DNA of 64,000 bases. Origin: Pseudoalteromonas distincta. Its GTDB lineage: Bacteria > Pseudomonadota > Gammaproteobacteria > Enterobacterales > Alteromonadaceae. A program made the position numbers and the translations under genes. The notes below the pieces were generated by a model, which saw only the letters and a program-made list of their open reading frames with translations, was not told the origin of the DNA and did not search any database. This document shows, in pieces, positions 18,695-26,892 of the stretch. The number at the start of each line of letters is the position of its first letter. Position 1 is the first letter of the stretch. The stretch is from positions 1 through 64,000 of the forward strand of contig NZ_JWIG01000005.1 of NCBI RefSeq assembly GCF_000814675.1. The letters run 5' to 3'.

Positions 18695-19291
18695 TTATGT
18701 AACGCTATACAACTGAAAGGCCACAAAACATAAAATAACCGCAATGCAGCTATCAAATATACGCCATCGAAATGGGGAGCTTAAAACCTTTTTTAATTTT
18801 GGCGCAAATAACACCAAGCCACTAAACCAAATAACAGAGGCCACGCAAGCGCCAATAGCAAAATGCATAGGCGCAGGCTGAAGTGCGCCAATACTGCCAA
18901 GCAGTAACACGGTATCTAAATAAACATGTGGATTTAGTAAACTTATTGCAAAGGCCGCAAGGGCCGTTTTCCACCAGCTCACTTTTATTACCTGAGTTAC
19001 TTTTAACCCCGATGTGCCTTTAATTGCACTGCGCGCAGAGCCAAATGCTAAGTAAAGTAACATAGCAATACCGCCCCACGTTAACCACGGTAATAACCCT
19101 GGCAGCCATAGCTTTAACTCATTAGCTGCAAATACCCCTACAATAATTAAAGTGGCGTCACAAATTATACAAACCGCGGCTAAAACAAAACGGTTAGCGC
19201 CCGCCATACATTGGCTTAAAATCCAAATATTTTGCGCCCCAATGGCAATAATTAAACTCAGCCCCAGCATCACACCCGACAAAAACGACAT
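18695..19291 (-). CDS. argO: LysE/ArgO family amino acid exporter
   Basis: The 198-residue membrane protein has six predicted helices and the LysE-family N terminus (GLSLIIAIGAQN) plus the mid-protein AISLLNPHVYLD motif. Family members export arginine or lysine. A divergent ArgP-like LysR gene starts about 105 bp away, the arrangement known for argO, which supports the arginine exporter assignment. Confidence 0.85.
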   Translation of the reverse strand: MSFLSGVMLGLSLIIAIGAQNIWILSQCMAGANRFVLAAVCIICDATLIIVGVFAANELKLWLPGLLPWLTWGGIAMLLYLAFGSARSAIKGTSGLKVTQVIKVSWWKTALAAFAISLLNPHVYLDTVLLLGSIGALQPAPMHFAIGACVASVIWFSGLVLFAPKLKKVLSSPFRWRIFDSCIAVILCFVAFQLYSVT

Positions 19292-19396
19292 ACTTTAAAT
19301 CCAAATAAATAAAACCTGCAATTCAATGCCTTGCAGGGTAGGGAGTATTCTGTTACAAATCCAATGAATATATTTATTGTTATATGCGTAAAACTC

Positions 19397-20293
19397 ATGA
19401 TTGATTACCAGTTACTCAATGCGCTTAGTGCCGTTATAAGTGAAGGCGGATTTGAAAAAGCCTCAAAAAAATTATTTATTACCCAATCGGCGGTGAGCAG
19501 GCGTATTCATCAGCTTGAGGCCAAACTAGGCGAGCCCGTATTAATAAGAACCCAGCCGCCAACGCCCACGGCACTTGGTAAACGTTTACTTAACCATTTA
19601 CAGCAAGTATTGCAGCTAGAAGTAGCCCTTAATGTAGAGGCACTTAACGAGCACACAGATTTAAACACCCCGCTTAGCGTAAAGCTTGCTGCTAATGCGG
19701 ATTCGCTTGCCACCTGGCTGCCCGAAGCACTCGCCGTATTAGATACAGAGCTTGCGTGCAAATTACGCTTTGAGGTCATTAGTGAAGATCAATCCATTGC
19801 CCATAAAAGAATGAAAGACGGCGAGGTTATGGTGTGTATTAGCTCATCCCCCGAGCCCGTTAATGGCGGGCTGGTAAGCCCGCTTGGCGCCATACGCTAC
19901 AAAGCCATTGCAAGCCCCGATTTTATAAAACAACATAAGCTTACTGAGCTTTCGCAATTAGCGCATTTACCGTGCTTGGTATTTAGTGAGTATGACAAGC
20001 TACAACACCAGTTTTTAGAAGATATTAATGGCTCAGCCCCACTGTTTACCCATATTTACCCTTCGTCAGAGGGATTTAAACAAGCCATGATTGCAGGCCT
20101 AGGTTATGGGCTATTACCTACCTTACAGCTAGGAGACTCGCTGATAAAAGGAGAGTTAGTCGATTTATTCCCAGAATATTATATTGATACGCCTTTGTAC
20201 TGGCACTATTGGCAAACCGAAAGCCCGCAGCTTAAAACGCTACGTAAGTTTGCATTGCAAGTAGCGGGCAAGCGGTTAGAGCCTATTAAATAA
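19397..20293 (+). CDS. argP: ArgP-like LysR family regulator
   Basis: The 298-residue regulator has an N-terminal LysR helix-turn-helix (MIDYQLLNALSAVISEGGFEKASKKLFITQSAVSRRIHQLE pattern) and a substrate-binding domain. It resembles E. coli ArgP, which activates argO in response to arginine and lysine. The internal ATG at 19397 is chosen because it lines up with the ArgP start. An upstream in-frame ATG at 19331 would add 22 residues unlike the family and would lie within the divergent control region. Confidence 0.82.
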   Translation: MIDYQLLNALSAVISEGGFEKASKKLFITQSAVSRRIHQLEAKLGEPVLIRTQPPTPTALGKRLLNHLQQVLQLEVALNVEALNEHTDLNTPLSVKLAANADSLATWLPEALAVLDTELACKLRFEVISEDQSIAHKRMKDGEVMVCISSSPEPVNGGLVSPLGAIRYKAIASPDFIKQHKLTELSQLAHLPCLVFSEYDKLQHQFLEDINGSAPLFTHIYPSSEGFKQAMIAGLGYGLLPTLQLGDSLIKGELVDLFPEYYIDTPLYWHYWQTESPQLKTLRKFALQVAGKRLEPIK

Positions 20294-20302
20294 TCAAAGA
20301 GC

Positions 20303-21616
20303 TTATAGCTGCCCCAATCTGTATATAAGCAGCGCTGTTTTAGCGGTGTTTTTATTTAGGCTGGTTAAATCGGCGGCTTCGTTTTTAGTATGCGCGCCAC
20401 TACCCATTAGGCCAAGGCCATCAAGTGCCATATCAACATGGTTTGCAGCAAACGAAATATCAGCCGCCCCGGCATTACGTGGGTTTGCAGCCACCACTTT
20501 GTTATAGCCTAAGTCTTGGCTTGCTTGGCTATACAGTGCAAGCAGCTTTTTATTACCCTCGGTGAGCCCCATTGGTGGGTAGCCGTCTTCAAAAATAAGC
20601 TCTGCTTTACTGCCATCTAAGTTTTTAGCCACAATTTGTAGCATTACCCTTTTAGCGCTTTCTACCTGCTTTGGCGAAAGCGCCCGTAAATCACCCGCTA
20701 CATGCACGGTTTGCGCAATTACGTTACTTTTACCAAACGCCGTGGCTGACGAGTTGGCATTGTCGTAATCGGCATTTGTACCGCCTACAATAAGCCCAGG
20801 GTTAAAGGTTAAATTAGGTTGTGTAGCTAGTTGCTCTCTAAAGTCATTTAAAATACGAGAAGCCTCGTAAATAGCGCCATAACCAACGCTGTCGCTAAAT
20901 ATTTGTGACGAATGCGCTGCATTTGCCGTAACATTTAGCGTCCAGCCGGTATAACCACGGCGCGCCGCCATAGCTGTTTTTATATTGTTATCGCCATTTT
21001 CATAGCCAAGCGCTACGTCAGCCCAAATTGCTGCATCAACAATAGCTTGTTTAGATAAGCTAAGCGGGCGACCGCTGCTTTCTTCATCGCCAGTCAGCAA
21101 TACTTTTATGCTTACATTTTCGAGTAAATTAAGGGCTTGTAAGCTTTTAAGTGCGGTAATTATTATCGTGTTACCGCCTTTCATATCGGCAACGCCTGGG
21201 CCACTGGCTGTATCGGCATCAAGTTGTTTGTAGGTAGTAAAGTTATCGTTTTTGGCAAATACCGTATCTAGATGGCCGATCATCAGTATTTTTATTGCAT
21301 CGGGGTTTTTACTCTCATGGGTTGCCAGTACATGTCCTGCGCGGTTAAACGCACTGCCATCCAGCCATTCTACTTTAAAACCAATGGCTTTAAGCTGTTC
21401 ACTTGTCAGTGCGCCTACTTTTTTTACACCTTCAATATTAAGCGAACCGCTATTAATATTTACGGCTTGCTCTATTTCTTTAAGTGCTTGGGGAATGTTG
21501 TTATCGACCTGTTTTACTATTTCACGCTCGTTTTTATCAAGCGCCGCATGGCTTGTAAGCGACAGGGTACTCGCAAGGGTAAAAATAAGTGCTTGGCTAA
21601 ATTTTAAAAATGACAT
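20303..21616 (-). CDS. secreted M20 family metallopeptidase (glutamate carboxypeptidase-like)
   Basis: The 437-residue M20 peptidase has a signal peptide (about 1-24, SHA-A). Zinc-site motifs are visible: HLDTV (about 114-118), GPGVADMKGG and GDEESSG. The dimerisation domain and a C-terminal His (GSGAHTKNE) are present. It would remove C-terminal glutamate or cleave small peptides in the periplasm. It converges on argP with only 9 bp between the ends. No partner gene is apparent. Confidence 0.85.
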   Translation of the reverse strand: MSFLKFSQALIFTLASTLSLTSHAALDKNEREIVKQVDNNIPQALKEIEQAVNINSGSLNIEGVKKVGALTSEQLKAIGFKVEWLDGSAFNRAGHVLATHESKNPDAIKILMIGHLDTVFAKNDNFTTYKQLDADTASGPGVADMKGGNTIIITALKSLQALNLLENVSIKVLLTGDEESSGRPLSLSKQAIVDAAIWADVALGYENGDNNIKTAMAARRGYTGWTLNVTANAAHSSQIFSDSVGYGAIYEASRILNDFREQLATQPNLTFNPGLIVGGTNADYDNANSSATAFGKSNVIAQTVHVAGDLRALSPKQVESAKRVMLQIVAKNLDGSKAELIFEDGYPPMGLTEGNKKLLALYSQASQDLGYNKVVAANPRNAGAADISFAANHVDMALDGLGLMGSGAHTKNEAADLTSLNKNTAKTALLIYRLGQL

Positions 21617-22035
21617 AACAGCATAATAAGTGAGAAATAAGAGTATTTAATATGAAGTAAAAATACAGAGGATTCAATAGGGGTAGATTGTGATTTTTAA
21701 CTAATTTTATAAGTAATAACGAGTTAGAAGTTTAAGGGGGAATGCGTTATTGGTTTAAACACAGGTATTTAAATATAACCACTTAACTAATAATCAACCT
21801 GTGCAACTAAACAGCAATTTGCCTGATATTACTGACCTCCACCATTTTGGGGTTTTGCTACATTTAGAAAAGGTAAGGCGAAGCTAACTAACTGTTTACA
21901 GTTGTTTATTTTATAGCTAGGATAAAATCACTGTAATATAGGGACATTTTTGGGTTTGTAGAACTACTAATGTCGTAGACTAAATTGTTAACTGGCTCTT
22001 AAGCATTGAGCATATAATCAGTTGGGAGTAATAAA
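21617..22035. other. intergenic region before the cassette-like cluster
   Basis: These 419 AT-rich bases hold no convincing gene. A short inverted pair, AATAACG and CGTTATT, lies near 21716-21750. The sequence GAGCATATAA just before the first cassette-like gene could be a worn attC or attI 3' end. Neither is firm. Confidence 0.3.
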
Positions 22036-22239
22036 TTGTTAGCATTTTTGAGAATACACTTTGAAATGTTACTTGCTCACTTGGGTGTTGCTTTATTCTC
22101 TGGAGGATTACTCGGTTGGGCGGAAGGTGTAGATAAAGGGTTACTATTCGGTGTACTTTATTTCATATTTATGTTCATCGTTCATTTTTATTTATTTTAT
22201 AAGCACAGGTCAAGTTACGGTAAAAAACCATTTAAATAA
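22036..22239 (+). CDS. small two-helix membrane protein, cassette-like gene 1
   Basis: The 67-residue protein has two hydrophobic helices (about 10-30 and 36-54) and a basic tail. It starts with TTG after GGGAG at 22024, a reasonable ribosome site. No family is recognised. It is the first of four short same-strand genes and is followed 20 bp later by an attC-like site, so it is probably an integron-type cassette gene. Confidence 0.55.
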   Translation: MLAFLRIHFEMLLAHLGVALFSGGLLGWAEGVDKGLLFGVLYFIFMFIVHFYLFYKHRSSYGKKPFK

Positions 22240-22259
22240 AATGTAAGAATCTAAAGTCA

Positions 22260-22361
22260 GTTAACAAGGCAAATTAAAAGTGCGGACAAAAACAATTGGC
22301 TTTGTTCGTGCCTCACAAATTATAGCCAACTATTTTTAGCCGGTTACAACGGCGTTATAAA
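22260..22361 (+). repeat. attC-like recombination site A
   Basis: The site runs from GTTAACAAGGC to GGCGTTATAA. Inside it, CGGACAAAAACAATTGGCT (22283-22301) pairs with AGCCAACTATTTTTAGCCG (22324-22342): 19 positions, 15 of them Watson-Crick. The size (102 bp), the outer TAAC/GTTA boxes and the long imperfect hairpin fit an integron attC site. It lies just after gene 1, and gene 2 starts 20 bp downstream. Confidence 0.7.
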
Positions 22362-22380
22362 CCCAGTCTAAGTCAGAGTT

Positions 22381-22770
22381 ATGTCTCAATTAAAATGTAA
22401 GAAATGTCAAAGTTCTATAGTCGCAAGAGATCTTACTCCTAAAGGAAGACATAGAAACTATGTTTGCCCTTTATGTGGCACACCTGTTAATGCTCACAAA
22501 GAAAAGTATTTTTTTATTGGGGTATTAATTTTTATTGCAGGGTTATTAATTAATGCTTTTTATTTAGGTATTTCAAGTGCAGGATTAAACTGGATATCAG
22601 ATAGCTACAAGTTATTATTGGTAATTTTAACCTCTTCAATTTTGTTAGTTTACAGCATTTATAAAAATTCAAAGTACAAAGCAAATTCTAATATGGTTGA
22701 GCCAAGGCCTTGGCCACTATTGACTGCCATCTGTACACTTTTAATAATATGGACTGTAATAAATCTTTAA
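22381..22770 (+). CDS. zinc-ribbon membrane protein, cassette-like gene 2
   Basis: The 129-residue protein begins with a CxxC (6-9) and a second CPLC (29-32), a likely zinc ribbon. Three hydrophobic helices follow, at about 44-66, 75-93 and 108-127. No function is recognised. It sits between two attC-like sites on the same strand, as integron cassettes do. Confidence 0.65.
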   Translation: MSQLKCKKCQSSIVARDLTPKGRHRNYVCPLCGTPVNAHKEKYFFIGVLIFIAGLLINAFYLGISSAGLNWISDSYKLLLVILTSSILLVYSIYKNSKYKANSNMVEPRPWPLLTAICTLLIIWTVINL

Positions 22771-22785
22771 TTTGTCGCTAGGGTT

Positions 22786-22882
22786 TATAACAAGAACATT
22801 AAACGAAAAAATCACAGTTGGCTGTTTTTCGTTCCTCAAACATTATAGCCAACTTTAATTTTCCGCTTATGTAAGCGTTATA
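22786..22882 (+). repeat. attC-like recombination site B
   Basis: The outer boxes TATAAC (22786-22791) and GTTATA (22877-22882) are exact inverted repeats. Inside, a segment ending AGTTGGCT (22804-22823) pairs with AGCCAACT and its extension (22847-22865). The layout and several blocks (TTGGCT, TTCGTTCCTCA, ATTATAGCCAACT) are shared with site A. It lies between genes 2 and 3. Confidence 0.75.
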
Positions 22883-22901
22883 TTTTCAAAGCAGGTTGAG
22901 T

Positions 22902-23282
22902 ATGCGAATTCTATTAGCATTATATTTCTTTACATTCTTTGCCAATGCAACAAGTTGTATTGAAACTGAAGAACAAAATGCAAAATGGGATGCTGCCTAT
23001 GCAAGTAAATTTAAAATAAATAGTGTGTTAAATGAAAGCACATATAGTATTTCAGTTTCAATTCCTCAAGAAATTGACGGGCAATCATTTAATTTAGCCG
23101 GGATCATTATAGGTAATAAAAATAACCCAGTTTTTTATTCCGCACTAAAAATATTTGAAGACGAAGGTGAGGCTAAAGTGTGGTTTCTCGTAAAAGCCGA
23201 TGCTATTGAAAAGCATAGCTTAATTCTTAGCTACGGAGATGGCTGTGGTATATCTATAAACGTACCCGTTGTTGTGAACTGA
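22902..23282 (+). CDS. small exported protein, cassette-like gene 3
   Basis: The protein has about 126 residues with an N-terminal signal peptide (hydrophobic to about residue 16) and a beta-rich remainder. Cysteines near the start and near the end (GDGCG) may form a disulfide. The ATG at 22902 is preferred over TTG at 22896, because AGGT lies at a good distance. No family is recognised. It is flanked by attC-like sites. Confidence 0.6.
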   Translation: MRILLALYFFTFFANATSCIETEEQNAKWDAAYASKFKINSVLNESTYSISVSIPQEIDGQSFNLAGIIIGNKNNPVFYSALKIFEDEGEAKVWFLVKADAIEKHSLILSYGDGCGISINVPVVVN

Positions 23283-23285
23283 AAA

Positions 23286-23455
23286 TATAACAAGACGATT
23301 CAATCAGGACAAAAAACAGTTGGTTTTGCTCCTGCGTGAATTACAGTGACACCCAACCTAAATTTTGTAATGCTTTAAAAACGCTTAGAGTTAATTACAG
23401 AAGGTCGTTTTTTAATTAATTTTGGCTGTTTGAGTTACCCTACAGCCTCGTTATA
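23286..23455 (+). repeat. attC-like recombination site C, long or composite
   Basis: The site opens with TATAACAAG, as in site B, and contains GGACAAAAAACAGTTGG facing a later CCCAACC-AAATTTTGT, the same hairpin theme as in site A. The expected GTTATA closing box is found only at 23450-23455. That makes 170 bp, long for an attC, so it may be decayed or a fusion of two sites. Confidence 0.5.
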
Positions 23456-23540
23456 TATCCTAGGAAAAGTGTTGTGCTAATTCGAGCAATTAATAGTCAA
23501 AGAAAGTTAAAATCTTACTTTTAGTCGCAGTCTGCTAAAG

Positions 23541-23837
23541 TTGGCGGCGTTGGTTGCTTATTTGGGATTGCAACTGCATCCTCCCCTGTTCTTTGTCGTT
23601 ACTTCAAGTTTTGGTGTCGAGTCAGATATACCAATCCGTAGCTACGATGGTGATACTGTATTGGTAGTGTTCACATTATGCTTCTTAATTCTCTGTTTAT
23701 CGCTATACACATTTTGCGCTTTATTTGCCTGCTTTTACTATGGCATTAAGTGCAAGAAAGGATATATCGACCGACAAGAACTTATTAATATCGTATTTAA
23801 AGGTATCTATCCAAAACGGTGGCAACGTGGGCTTTAG
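23541..23837 (+). CDS. small membrane protein, cassette-like gene 4
   Basis: The reading frame has up to 98 residues with a TTG start. Two hydrophobic helices (about 3-21 and 41-70) flank a short loop, and the C terminus is basic. There is no good ribosome site, so the gene may be decayed or start elsewhere. TATAACAAAGCC, resembling an attC 5' box, follows at 23846, but no matching 3' half is visible. Confidence 0.4.
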   Translation: MAALVAYLGLQLHPPLFFVVTSSFGVESDIPIRSYDGDTVLVVFTLCFLILCLSLYTFCALFACFYYGIKCKKGYIDRQELINIVFKGIYPKRWQRGL

Positions 23838-23924
23838 TTCTGATGTATAACAAAGCCTTTAAACACCCATTACTTTCGCCCTATTTTACTTGCGAACATC
23901 TACCTATATTTAACGCAAGCAACC

Positions 23925-23957
23925 ATCAGGTTTAACGCCATTAGCATTAAACCTGAT
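23925..23957. terminator. hairpin at the end of the SDR gene
   Basis: ATCAGGTTTAA and TTAAACCTGAT are perfect 11-bp arms around an 11-nt loop, 24 bp past the stop of the reverse-strand SDR gene. There is no T tract on either side, so termination is possible but not certain. Confidence 0.4.
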
Positions 23958-23980
23958 AGCCAAAATCGACCAAGCTACAT

Positions 23981-24661
23981 TTAATTAGTTGGCATTAAAT
24001 AAATCTCGCGTACGCTGTTGCGCTGGTTTGCTTCAATAGCAAACAGTACGGCGCCGGCTACATCTTGTGGGTCGAGTTTGTCGGGTTTAGCTTCATCAAA
24101 AAATGGGGTGTTTACCATGCCTGGTGCTATGGTTGTGCAGCGGCCATTCCATTCGCTTATTTCCTCAGCTAAGTTTTGTCCAAAGCCATAAGCAAACCAT
24201 TTAGTGGCACCGTAAATAGAGCCACCAATTGGCTTACGGCCAGCGGCAGAGCTGGTTAATATAAAGTGACCTTTGTTTTGGCGTAAATGCGGCAGTGTTA
24301 ATTTTGCAGTCCACAGTAGGGCTTTAATGTTTATGTCAATCATAGTTGACCACTCATCTGGGTCGCCTTTTTCGGTGCCAGCGGTTGAAACGCCCATGCC
24401 CGCGTTAGCAAAGGCTACATCTAACCGGCCAAACTTTTCAATGCCTTTGGTAACTACGTTTTCAAGTGCGGTAAAGTCGGTTGCATCTGCGGCTACGCTC
24501 AGTGCGTTATCTGAGCCTAGCTCGGCAACAAGTTGGTTGAGTTGCTCTTCTCTACGGGCGGTTAATATAACTTTATGACCGTTGTTTACTAAGGTTTTTG
24601 CCGTTGCTTCACCAATGCCACTAGAAGCGCCGGTTATGAGTACTATTTTCTCTTTTGCCAT
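23981..24661 (-). CDS. short-chain dehydrogenase/reductase (SDR)
   Basis: The classical SDR of about 226 residues has the cofactor motif TGASSGIG near the N terminus and the NAG of the central strand. The catalytic set is S (TSSAAGRK), YGATK (Y-x3-K) and a PG motif (IAPGMVNTP). ARREEQ after beta-2 suggests NADP(H) preference. The start at 24661 follows AAGGAAAA and gives the normal N terminus. The ATG at 24712 would add 17 residues within the gap to the upstream lipoprotein gene. The substrate is unknown. Confidence 0.82.
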   Translation of the reverse strand: MAKEKIVLITGASSGIGEATAKTLVNNGHKVILTARREEQLNQLVAELGSDNALSVAADATDFTALENVVTKGIEKFGRLDVAFANAGMGVSTAGTEKGDPDEWSTMIDINIKALLWTAKLTLPHLRQNKGHFILTSSAAGRKPIGGSIYGATKWFAYGFGQNLAEEISEWNGRCTTIAPGMVNTPFFDEAKPDKLDPQDVAGAVLFAIEANQRNSVREIYLMPTN

Positions 24662-24716
24662 GGTTTTTTCCTTATTAACAAATGAATAAAGGCGCAGCTC
24701 AATGTGCGCCATGCAG

Positions 24717-25712
24717 TTATTGCGCTATGTCAAAATTGACTGATAAATCGTCAGCTTGCGTTAGGCTAATTTGTTTTAGTTGATAAATATTAAAATCAGC
24801 ATCTATTTGCTCTGCATCGTCTATGTGTGCGCTACACGTATAAGCAAGTTGATAGTCGCCTGGTGTTATGAATGCGAGTTCAAATTCGTATTCATTATCG
24901 TCTGCATCAAATACAACATTGGCAGTAGCTAACGGAGCGTTATCAGGCGTTTGGTCATCTATTTCATGAATATCTGTTGGGGTTTGTGCTTGCGCAGAGT
25001 AAAGGTAAACAGCATGGCCAAATGATGAATCATCAGCGGCAAGACCAATGTTGTCAGTCTCGCAATTGTTTATAAGTGTTTGGCTTACAGTGCCTTCAAT
25101 ATCTTGTGATTCAGAAAGGTTTTGTAAACGCACACCGCGAGGTTTTAAAAAGACTTCGTTATTATTTTGTGGATCAACCAACGATTTTTTTAAATCAAAC
25201 TCTAATACAAACTCGTTGTCGGTTTGATTGAGTGTAAAGCCATCTAGCTGTATTTCACCCACGCCATCATTACCTTTTCTTTTTACGATAAGCGGTGCAA
25301 TGCTGCCGTCTTCATAAACTACGTGAGATGTTAAGCTAAGGTTGTTTGTGTCGCCGTTTATTACTTGCGCGCGGATCCACGAATAATCACCTGCAGGTAC
25401 TTCTTGATCGTCAAGTAATTGAAAAATATCGTCGCCCGTATAGTCTAGTAAATTGACCATTTGCGCTAAGGTGGAATCGTTTTTAGAGCGAGTTTCAAAG
25501 CTAACTTCTTCACCTTCTTGGGCTTTAATTGTTATTGAATCAAATACAACGTTAACTTGTTTTAAACCAGTGACTGGAGCGTCGGAAATACCTAAACTAA
25601 AAGTTGCTTTATCACTTGTTTGTGGGGTTGTTTCAGCATCGTCATTTGATGAGCCGCAGCCTGCTAAGGCAAAAATAATAGCGCTACTTAATATTGTTGA
25701 TTTAAAGTTCAT
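24717..25712 (-). CDS. DUF4382 lipoprotein
   Basis: The 331-residue lipoprotein has a lipobox LAGC (cleavage before C19) followed by a low-complexity GSSNDD linker. The next segment (about 37-190) has the DUF4382 pattern: FSLGISDAPVTGLKQVNVVFDSITIK, then a DLLDYTGDDIFQLLDDQEVPAGDYSWIRAQV-like stretch. The remainder is acidic and beta-rich, and two cysteines may pair. The function of this family is unknown; it is probably surface- or periplasm-anchored. It lies upstream of the SDR gene on the same strand. Confidence 0.75.
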   Translation of the reverse strand: MNFKSTILSSAIIFALAGCGSSNDDAETTPQTSDKATFSLGISDAPVTGLKQVNVVFDSITIKAQEGEEVSFETRSKNDSTLAQMVNLLDYTGDDIFQLLDDQEVPAGDYSWIRAQVINGDTNNLSLTSHVVYEDGSIAPLIVKRKGNDGVGEIQLDGFTLNQTDNEFVLEFDLKKSLVDPQNNNEVFLKPRGVRLQNLSESQDIEGTVSQTLINNCETDNIGLAADDSSFGHAVYLYSAQAQTPTDIHEIDDQTPDNAPLATANVVFDADDNEYEFELAFITPGDYQLAYTCSAHIDDAEQIDADFNIYQLKQISLTQADDLSVNFDIAQ

Positions 25713-25938
25713 GGTTGTTTCCTCTTATTCGATTTGTTAAGTGTATGTATTTAACCCTTAACCTAAATTGAATTAAAAATATGAGAAGTTATAACTTTTA
25801 ACATGCTGTTTTAAAACGTTTTTAATTTCATCGATTTAATCGTTTTTTACTATATACTCGCGCCACTTCTTTTGAAGTCGGTTTTATTAGATTTAACCAT
25901 TATTTTGCTGAGTTTCAGCCACATTTATCGGAACAAAC

Positions 25939-26793
25939 ATGAAAGATAAACTTTTAGCGTTTTGGCAAAGCCATTCAGAAACAATCATCACTTTAGGTTA
26001 CAAAGTGATTTTAGCGTTGGTGATTTTAATTGCGAGTGCCCTAATTGCACGCTCGATTAAAAAAGCGATTAAAAACTCGAAATCGCCATTAAAAAAAGTG
26101 GATAGTACGCTGCTTCCTCTTTTATCGAGTATTGCTGGTTATTTAGTTTATATAATTGGCGGGCTATTTATTTTAGATATTTTTGGCGTTAATACGGCCA
26201 GTTTAATTGCGCTAATGGGTGCTGCTGGTTTAGCGATTGGTTTAGCCCTTAAAAATACGCTGAGCAATATTGCTGCGGGTATTATGCTGCTAATACTCAG
26301 ACCTTTTAAAATAGGCGATTTTGTTGATGCCAGTGGCACGCTTGGTACTGTGAGTGAAATAAACCTATTTACCACTATTTTTAAAACCACCGACGGTCTT
26401 TACATTGCATCGCCTAACGGCAAAGTGTGGGGTGGTAATATTAAAAACTTTACCCGTAATGGCAAAAGACGAATGGACATAGTGGTGGGGATTTCGTATG
26501 CCGACTCTATTGACGTTGGCTTAAATGTACTTAAAGAATTAGCCGCATCAGAGAGCCGATTACTCGCAGAGCCTGCACCTAAAGTAATGGTGACATCAAT
26601 AGGCGAAAGCGCAGTGAACATTCAATTACGTGCGTGGGCTGTTAATGGTGATTATTGGCAAACTGTGTGGGATTTAAATAAACGTGTTAAAGAAGCTATT
26701 GAAGGCGCAGGGCTGAGTATTCCGTTTCCGCAGCGTACACTGCATATATCTGAGTCTATGGCATCGGCAGTAATTGTTAACAAAGATACCTAA
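25939..26793 (+). CDS. mscS: MscS-type small-conductance mechanosensitive channel
   Basis: The 284-residue channel has three N-terminal helices. The third is the glycine/alanine-rich pore helix (AALMGAAGLAIGLALKNTLSNIAAGIMLL pattern, about 93-121). The cytoplasmic vestibule follows, with RPFKIGDFVD and a C-terminal beta barrel. Length and pattern match E. coli MscS. It is a single gene closed by a terminator and should protect against hypo-osmotic shock. Confidence 0.9.
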   Translation: MKDKLLAFWQSHSETIITLGYKVILALVILIASALIARSIKKAIKNSKSPLKKVDSTLLPLLSSIAGYLVYIIGGLFILDIFGVNTASLIALMGAAGLAIGLALKNTLSNIAAGIMLLILRPFKIGDFVDASGTLGTVSEINLFTTIFKTTDGLYIASPNGKVWGGNIKNFTRNGKRRMDIVVGISYADSIDVGLNVLKELAASESRLLAEPAPKVMVTSIGESAVNIQLRAWAVNGDYWQTVWDLNKRVKEAIEGAGLSIPFPQRTLHISESMASAVIVNKDT

Positions 26794-26823
26794 ATATGTA
26801 TTAACATAAACATAAACACAAAT

Positions 26824-26855
26824 AAAAATAGCGAGCCTTGGCTCGCTATTTTTAT
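26824..26855. terminator. terminator between mscS and astB
   Basis: AAATAGCGAGCC and GGCTCGCTATTT pair around a two-base loop and are flanked by A and T tracts on both sides. It can serve both convergent genes. Confidence 0.88.
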
Positions 26856-26892
26856 ATTAGCCGTAGTATTAGCCTTTGTGTTAACTGAGGTA

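Noticed and set aside
21252..21626. Two overlapping frames antisense to the M20 peptidase
   Set aside because: The peptidase on the reverse strand has full catalytic motifs and a signal peptide here. The opposing frames have no recognisable features.
21716..21752. Additional attC or attI site before the first cassette-like gene
   Set aside because: AATAACG and CGTTATT are present, but the interval is too short and lacks the internal hairpin seen in the other sites.
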